From the NCBI GenBank assembly GCA_002084535.1, contig NBLI01000036.1, positions 1-9,653 on the forward strand: 9,653 nucleotides of DNA, read 5' to 3'. Below the pieces are notes generated by a model, which did not search any database, was not told the origin of the DNA, and saw nothing but the letters and a program-made list of their open reading frames with translations. Position 1 is the first letter of the stretch; each line of letters starts with the position of its first letter. Positions 6,522 to 9,653 of the stretch are shown here, in pieces. The stretch is from Candidatus Zhuqueibacterota bacterium 4572_119. Lineage in GTDB: Bacteria > Zhuqueibacterota > Zhuqueibacteria > Thermofontimicrobiales > Thermofontimicrobiaceae. Position numbers and translations under genes: made by a program.

Positions 6522-7001
6522 CTAAATAATTTTTCCATTTCGATTTATAATAGTAAGCCCTTTTAAAAAATTCCGTAGAAACTGATCACCGCATACTTTA
6601 TAATGTTTATGACCTTCCCGCCTGAAAAGAGCATTTAATTCCGATTTTGAAACAGACAAATTTGCCAGTTTTAAAATAGCGAGAATGTCGTCGCCCCTCA
6701 ATTCGAGAGCGATGCGCAGCTTTTTAAAAATTTTATTATTTGTCAGCTTTGTATTAACCTTTTTTGCAAGATCGGGAGCAGAATCTTTTTTTCCCCGTTT
6801 TAAGAAAATTAATCCATCGAGAAAAGATTCCATTTTGTTATCGTTGCAGGCAAGATATCCTTCTTCATCTTCTTTTTTTAGCATTGCAGCCAGCTCTTCC
6901 TTGTCAGTTTCGTATCCGCCCAGTTTAAATATTTCTATCATTTTCAGATCACTTATATCAAGGGCATATCGCAAGCGACGGAGTATATCGGAATTCAGCA
7001 T
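6522..7001 (-). CDS. yehS: DUF1456 family protein (YehS-like)
   Basis: A 159-residue cytoplasmic protein, close to the usual length of E. coli YehS. It is made of two copies of the DUF1456 domain. The first (about 1-70) has NSDILRRLRYALDISDLKMIEIFKLGG, LKKEDEEGY and FLDGLIFLKRG. The second (about 87-157) has NNKIFKKLRIALELRGDDILAILKLA, SKSELNALFRREGHKHY and GDQFLRNFLKGL. The EDEEGY/EGHKHY and FLxGL signatures are strongly family-like. No biochemical function is established that I know of. The start has AGGA (plus-strand 7011-7014) nine bases upstream, which supports this ATG. It lies 121 bases downstream of icd on the same strand and may be read through from it. The YehS label reflects family membership, not proven orthology. 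Confidence 0.9.
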   Translation of the reverse strand: MLNSDILRRLRYALDISDLKMIEIFKLGGYETDKEELAAMLKKEDEEGYLACNDNKMESFLDGLIFLKRGKKDSAPDLAKKVNTKLTNNKIFKKLRIALELRGDDILAILKLANLSVSKSELNALFRREGHKHYKVCGDQFLRNFLKGLTIINRNGKII

Positions 7002-7033
7002 ATCAATATTTCCTGTTAGAAGTTAAGGAAGAT

Positions 7034-7071
7034 ACAGGATTATCCAGTTACTGGACACCCTGTAATCCTGT
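7034..7071. repeat. Nested inverted repeat between icd and the YehS-like gene
   Basis: ACAGGATTA (7034-7042) is matched by TAATCCTGT (7063-7071), a perfect 9-base outer stem. Directly inside it TCCAG (7043-7047) pairs with CTGGA (7051-7055) around TTA. Read as RNA on either strand this is a two-stage hairpin with a 7-base unpaired side. It could shape or end the icd transcript, or be a copy of a dispersed intergenic repeat; ACAGGATTA/AATCCTGT words are typical of such repeats. Confidence 0.5.
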
Positions 7072-7095
7072 CGAATTTGGCTGACGCTTATTGTC

Positions 7096-7110
7096 TGTTG
7101 CCGAACAACA
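7096..7110 (-). terminator. Weak hairpin just past icd
   Basis: TGTTG (7096-7100) pairs with CAACA (7106-7110) around a five-base loop that reads TTCGG on the minus strand, 12 bases past the icd stop. It has only five pairs and no T-run, so it is at best a partial terminator or a 3'-end protecting structure. Confidence 0.2.
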
Positions 7111-7122
7111 ATCACATCCGTT

Positions 7123-9351
7123 TTACATCGCGTCAATAATCGCGTTGAAAGTAGCGCTGGGCCGCATTGCTTTTCTCACCTTCTCCAGATCGGGCATATA
7201 GTAGCCGCCAATGTCAACAGGACTCCCTTGCGCGGCAAGCAGTTCTTCTATTATCTTTGCCTCATTCTCCTCAAGCTCTTTTGCGACTTTGGCAAAACGA
7301 GCCTGCTCTGATACGTCTTGATTCTGCGCTGCCAATGCCTGCGCCCAATACATTGCCAGATAAAAGGTGCTGCCGCGGTTGTCGATTTCATTTACTTTGC
7401 GCGAGGGGTATCTGGCATTTTCCAGGTACTTGCCGATTGCCTGATCCAGGGTTTTGGCGAGTAGCGCCGCTTTTTCGTTATTGTATTTTTCCGCGATCAA
7501 CTCCAACGAAGGTACCAAAGCGCAATATTCACCAAGGGAATCCCATCTCAAATGCCCTTCTTTTAAAAACTGCTGTACGTGCTTAGGCGCTGATCCTCCG
7601 GCGCCGGTTTCGAACAGTCCGCCACCGTTTAGCAGTGGTACAATGGATAACATTCTTGCGCTGGTGCCCAATTCGAGAATTGGAAACAAATCCGTCAGGT
7701 AATCACGAAGCACATTGCCCGTGACAGAAATAGTATCTTCACCTTTGCGAATTCTTTCCAATGAAAACTTCATTGCATCTACCGGTTTCATAATGCGAAT
7801 ATCAAGTCCGGTGGTGTCATGTTCCGGCAGATATTTTTTCACTTTTTTTATAATTTCCGCGTCATGACCTCTGCGTTCGTCCAGCCAGAAAATGGCAGGT
7901 GAACCGGAAGCTTTGGCACGGGTAATCGCGAGCTTAACCCAGTCCTGAATCGGAGCATCTTTTACCTGGCACATTCTGAAAATATCACCGGCTTCAACTG
8001 TTTGTTCAAGGATTGTGGTGCCCGAAAAATCAACGACACGAATTTTACCATTTGCGGGAGCCTCGAATGTTTTGTCGTGAGAACCGTATTCTTCAGCTTT
8101 CTGCGCCATCAACCCAACATTTGAGACGCTACCCATTGTTGAAGGATCAAACTGTCCATTCTCTTTAGCGTTCTCAAGGATTTCCCCGTACATAGTCGCG
8201 TAACAACGATCAGGAATCATGGCGATACAGTCTTGAAGCTGATCGTCGTTGTTCCACATTTTCCCACCGTCGCGGACAACATTGGGCATAGACGCGTCGA
8301 CAATTATATTGTTGGGCACATGAAGGTTGGTGATACCTTTTCTTGAGTCAACCATGGCAAGGTCTGGACGATTTTTATAAATCGCCGCAATGTCTGCTTC
8401 GATCGCTGCTTTTTTTTCAGCGGGAAGTTTGTCAAGCTTTTCATATACATCAGCGATACCGTTATTTACATTTACTCCGATTTCTTCAAGCACATCGGCG
8501 TGTTTTTCGAGCGCGTCTTTGTAATAAACGGAAACGCAATGACCAAACATAATGGGATCAGAAACTTTCATCATTGTAGCTTTGAGGTGTAAAGACAACA
8601 ACACACCATCTTTGAGTGCCGCATCGATTTGCTCAGCGTAAAATTTTCGCAAAGCAGCCACATTCATTACGGCAGTATCTATGACTTCACCCTCTAATAA
8701 GGATATCTTTTCTTTTAATACGGTTCCATTTCCCGCCTCATCAACAAATTCGATCTTTACATCACACGCCTTTTCCATTGTAGTGGAGGTTTCGCTTTCA
8801 TAAAAATCCTTTTCATTCATGTGCGCCACACGCGCTTTAGAACCGGATTCAGGCCAATCCCTCATCATTTTATGGGGAAACTTCTGGGCAAATTTCTTTA
8901 CCGACGCCGCTGGTCTGCGATCTGAATTGCCTTCGCGCAAAACAGGATTGACCGCCGAACCAAGCACTTTGGCAAACCTTGCTTGCAGGGCTTTCTCTTT
9001 GTCGTCCTTTGGCTCTTCAGGGTAATCAGGAATATCGTACCCCTTTTCCTGCAATTCCTTAATAGCGGCTTGCAGCTGAGGAATTGACGCGCTGATGTTA
9101 GGAAGTTTGATAATATTGGCGTCAGGGGTTTTTGCGAGTTCACCCAATTGCGCCAGGTAATCAGGAATTTTTTGCTCATCAGTTAGGTTGTCAGGAAAGT
9201 TCGCAATAATTCTGCCTGCAAGAGAAATATCTTTTGTTTCGACCTCGATGCCGGAGCCTTTAGTATAGGCTTGAACGATCGGCAGCAAAGTGTGTGTTGC
9301 CAAAGCCGGCGCTTCATCGATTTTTGTCCAGATAATTTTTGAGTTTTTCAT
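7123..9351 (-). CDS. icd: Isocitrate dehydrogenase, NADP-dependent, monomeric type
   Basis: A 742-residue cytosolic TCA-cycle enzyme oxidising isocitrate to 2-oxoglutarate and CO2 with NADP+ and a divalent metal. Its length matches the ~740-residue monomeric (IDH-II) family, unrelated in size to the dimeric 45-kDa form. Numbering from the ATG at 9351, residues known from the Azotobacter enzyme line up: N85 and S87 (LPNISAS), S132, N135, R139 and R145 (GSAVNPVLREGNSDRR), K257 (HLKATMMK), metal-site D352 (VDASMP), Y422 (EEYGSHDKT), then R549, D550 and D554 (RDYLTD). The NADP+-contacting H591, R602 and R651 are also present. The ATG at 9357 would add Met-Asn, but its AAGG touches it directly; the ATG at 9351 has a six-base spacer and matches family N-termini. 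No frameshift or lost key residue is seen. Confidence 0.96.
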   Translation of the reverse strand: MKNSKIIWTKIDEAPALATHTLLPIVQAYTKGSGIEVETKDISLAGRIIANFPDNLTDEQKIPDYLAQLGELAKTPDANIIKLPNISASIPQLQAAIKELQEKGYDIPDYPEEPKDDKEKALQARFAKVLGSAVNPVLREGNSDRRPAASVKKFAQKFPHKMMRDWPESGSKARVAHMNEKDFYESETSTTMEKACDVKIEFVDEAGNGTVLKEKISLLEGEVIDTAVMNVAALRKFYAEQIDAALKDGVLLSLHLKATMMKVSDPIMFGHCVSVYYKDALEKHADVLEEIGVNVNNGIADVYEKLDKLPAEKKAAIEADIAAIYKNRPDLAMVDSRKGITNLHVPNNIIVDASMPNVVRDGGKMWNNDDQLQDCIAMIPDRCYATMYGEILENAKENGQFDPSTMGSVSNVGLMAQKAEEYGSHDKTFEAPANGKIRVVDFSGTTILEQTVEAGDIFRMCQVKDAPIQDWVKLAITRAKASGSPAIFWLDERRGHDAEIIKKVKKYLPEHDTTGLDIRIMKPVDAMKFSLERIRKGEDTISVTGNVLRDYLTDLFPILELGTSARMLSIVPLLNGGGLFETGAGGSAPKHVQQFLKEGHLRWDSLGEYCALVPSLELIAEKYNNEKAALLAKTLDQAIGKYLENARYPSRKVNEIDNRGSTFYLAMYWAQALAAQNQDVSEQARFAKVAKELEENEAKIIEELLAAQGSPVDIGGYYMPDLEKVRKAMRPSATFNAIIDAM

Positions 9352-9357
9352 ATTCAT

Positions 9358-9361
9358 CCTT
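9358..9361 (-). promoter_or_regulatory. Ribosome binding site that decides the icd start
   Basis: On the minus strand AAGG (plus 9358-9361) is six bases before the ATG at 9351 and zero bases before the ATG at 9357. Spacing favours the inner ATG. Confidence 0.65.
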
Positions 9362-9416
9362 CGTTTATTAATTTAAAATGTTTGAAAAATGGTAATAGTT
9401 GATTTTAGCAGAAACA

Positions 9417-9467
9417 GAACGAAAACGAAAAGCGCTGAAAGACGTTTCCTGCGAGCGGTTTTCGTTC
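9417..9467 (-). promoter_or_regulatory. Compound stem-loop in the icd leader
   Basis: GAACGAAAAC (9417-9426) is matched exactly by GTTTTCGTTC (9458-9467). Inside it CGC/GCG (9433-9435 with 9451-9453) and GAAA/TTTC (9437-9440 with 9445-9448, loop GACG) can stack further, giving one bulged hairpin about 51 bases long. It would sit 65 to 116 bases before the icd start codon in the predicted leader RNA. No known riboswitch class is recognised. Confidence 0.45.
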
Positions 9468-9486
9468 AATCACTGATTAGAAAGGT

Positions 9487-9548
9487 GAGAATAAATCAAA
9501 AGCTCGCGATGGTGTAACCGGCTTTTTACCAATAATCATTTTGCGAGC
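9487..9548 (-). promoter_or_regulatory. Terminator-like hairpin with T-rich tail in the icd leader (possible attenuator)
   Basis: GCTCGC (9502-9507) pairs with GCGAGC (9543-9548), extended by a G-U and an A-U pair (9508-9509 with 9541-9542). Within the loop GTAA (9514-9517) can pair with TTAC (9526-9529). Read on the minus strand the GC-rich stem is followed by TTTTGATTTATT (9501 down to 9490), the shape of an intrinsic terminator. It lies between the predicted promoter and icd, so it could attenuate icd; if that promoter is wrong, it may simply end an upstream gene beyond the window. Confidence 0.4.
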
Positions 9549-9566
9549 CACGATACTGAATTGTGC

Positions 9567-9602
9567 CTTGACAATATAATTAAATCTTTATGGTTTGTCA
9601 AG
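9567..9602. repeat. 8-base perfect inverted repeat overlapping the icd promoter (candidate operator)
   Basis: CTTGACAA (9567-9574) and TTGTCAAG (9595-9602) are exact inverted copies separated by 20 AT-rich bases. On the minus strand one arm contains the -35 hexamer and the other begins inside the -10 and covers the predicted start point. Arm centres are 28 bases apart, a little under three helix turns, as expected for a looped or two-site repressor operator. Confidence 0.45.
9573..9601 (-). promoter_or_regulatory. icd: Near-consensus sigma-70-type promoter of icd
   Basis: On the minus strand TTGACA (plus 9596-9601, six of six) is followed after exactly 17 bases (9579-9595) by TATATT (plus 9573-9578, five of six). 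Transcription would begin near 9566, giving a leader of about 215 bases before the icd ATG. It is the best promoter match I noticed in the window and points at icd. Its strength rests on sequence match alone. Confidence 0.6.
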
Positions 9603-9653
9603 AAAAAAATATGGAGTTTGCTACACATTGTTTTGGTGATATTGATTAGGTCT

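Noticed and set aside
6685..7026. Plus-strand 113-codon ORF opposite the YehS-like gene
   Set aside because: Ser/Phe-rich shadow of a well-supported DUF1456 gene on the other strand.
8898..9179. 93-codon minus-strand ORF inside icd in another frame
   Set aside because: The icd frame here carries family-conserved residues; the alternative is Arg/Lys-rich out-of-frame translation.
9568..9594. Plus-strand TTGACA with TATGGT as a divergent promoter
   Set aside because: The spacer is only 15 bases and the -10 match is poor. The TTGACA is explained by the inverted repeat around the stronger minus-strand promoter, and the window ends too soon to show a gene.

Overview
The window is about 9.65 kb of chromosome with moderate, slightly AT-leaning composition. 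It reads as an ordinary core-plus-accessory segment of a Gram-negative (diderm) bacterium. The diderm call rests on a signal-peptide beta-barrel protein of the TraF/PorV-like outer-membrane kind and an exported ankyrin-repeat protein. A PutP-type symporter, such outer-membrane proteins and a monomeric isocitrate dehydrogenase together suggest something near the FCB/Calditrichota-type lineages. That placement is inference; the window holds no rRNA or other phylogenetic marker.

Layout, left to right. Plus strand: the 3' end of an FGE/SUMF1-domain gene (1-327); a 505-base AT-rich gap with a plausible promoter (728-756); a PutP-like sodium:solute symporter (833-2296); an outer-membrane beta-barrel protein 39 bases further on (2336-3832); the tRNA methyltransferase gene trmJ (3916-4605); a small unrecognised protein (4647-5045); and an exported nine-repeat ankyrin protein (5097-6170). 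A gene-free convergent gap (6171-6521) holds three consecutive inverted repeats. Minus strand: a DUF1456/YehS protein (6522-7001) lying downstream of a monomeric NADP-dependent isocitrate dehydrogenase, icd (7123-9351). The right edge (9352-9653) is the icd control region.

How the genes fit together: symporter and barrel protein are probably one transcript and could be two stages of one uptake route, one per membrane. trmJ, the 132-residue protein and the ankyrin gene are closely spaced and may be co-transcribed without an obvious shared function. icd stands alone as a TCA-cycle/NADPH enzyme.

The most interesting signal is not coding. Upstream of icd, a near-consensus minus-strand promoter (TTGACA, 17 bases, TATATT) has an 8-base inverted repeat whose arms overlap the -35 hexamer and the -10/start region. 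Its predicted leader of about 215 bases carries two stem-loops, one followed by a T-rich tract. This is the layout expected of a regulator-bound, possibly attenuated leader. I found no CRISPR array, insertion sequence, tRNA, rRNA, phage gene or recognisable defence system, and the window does not clearly contain a wholly new system.
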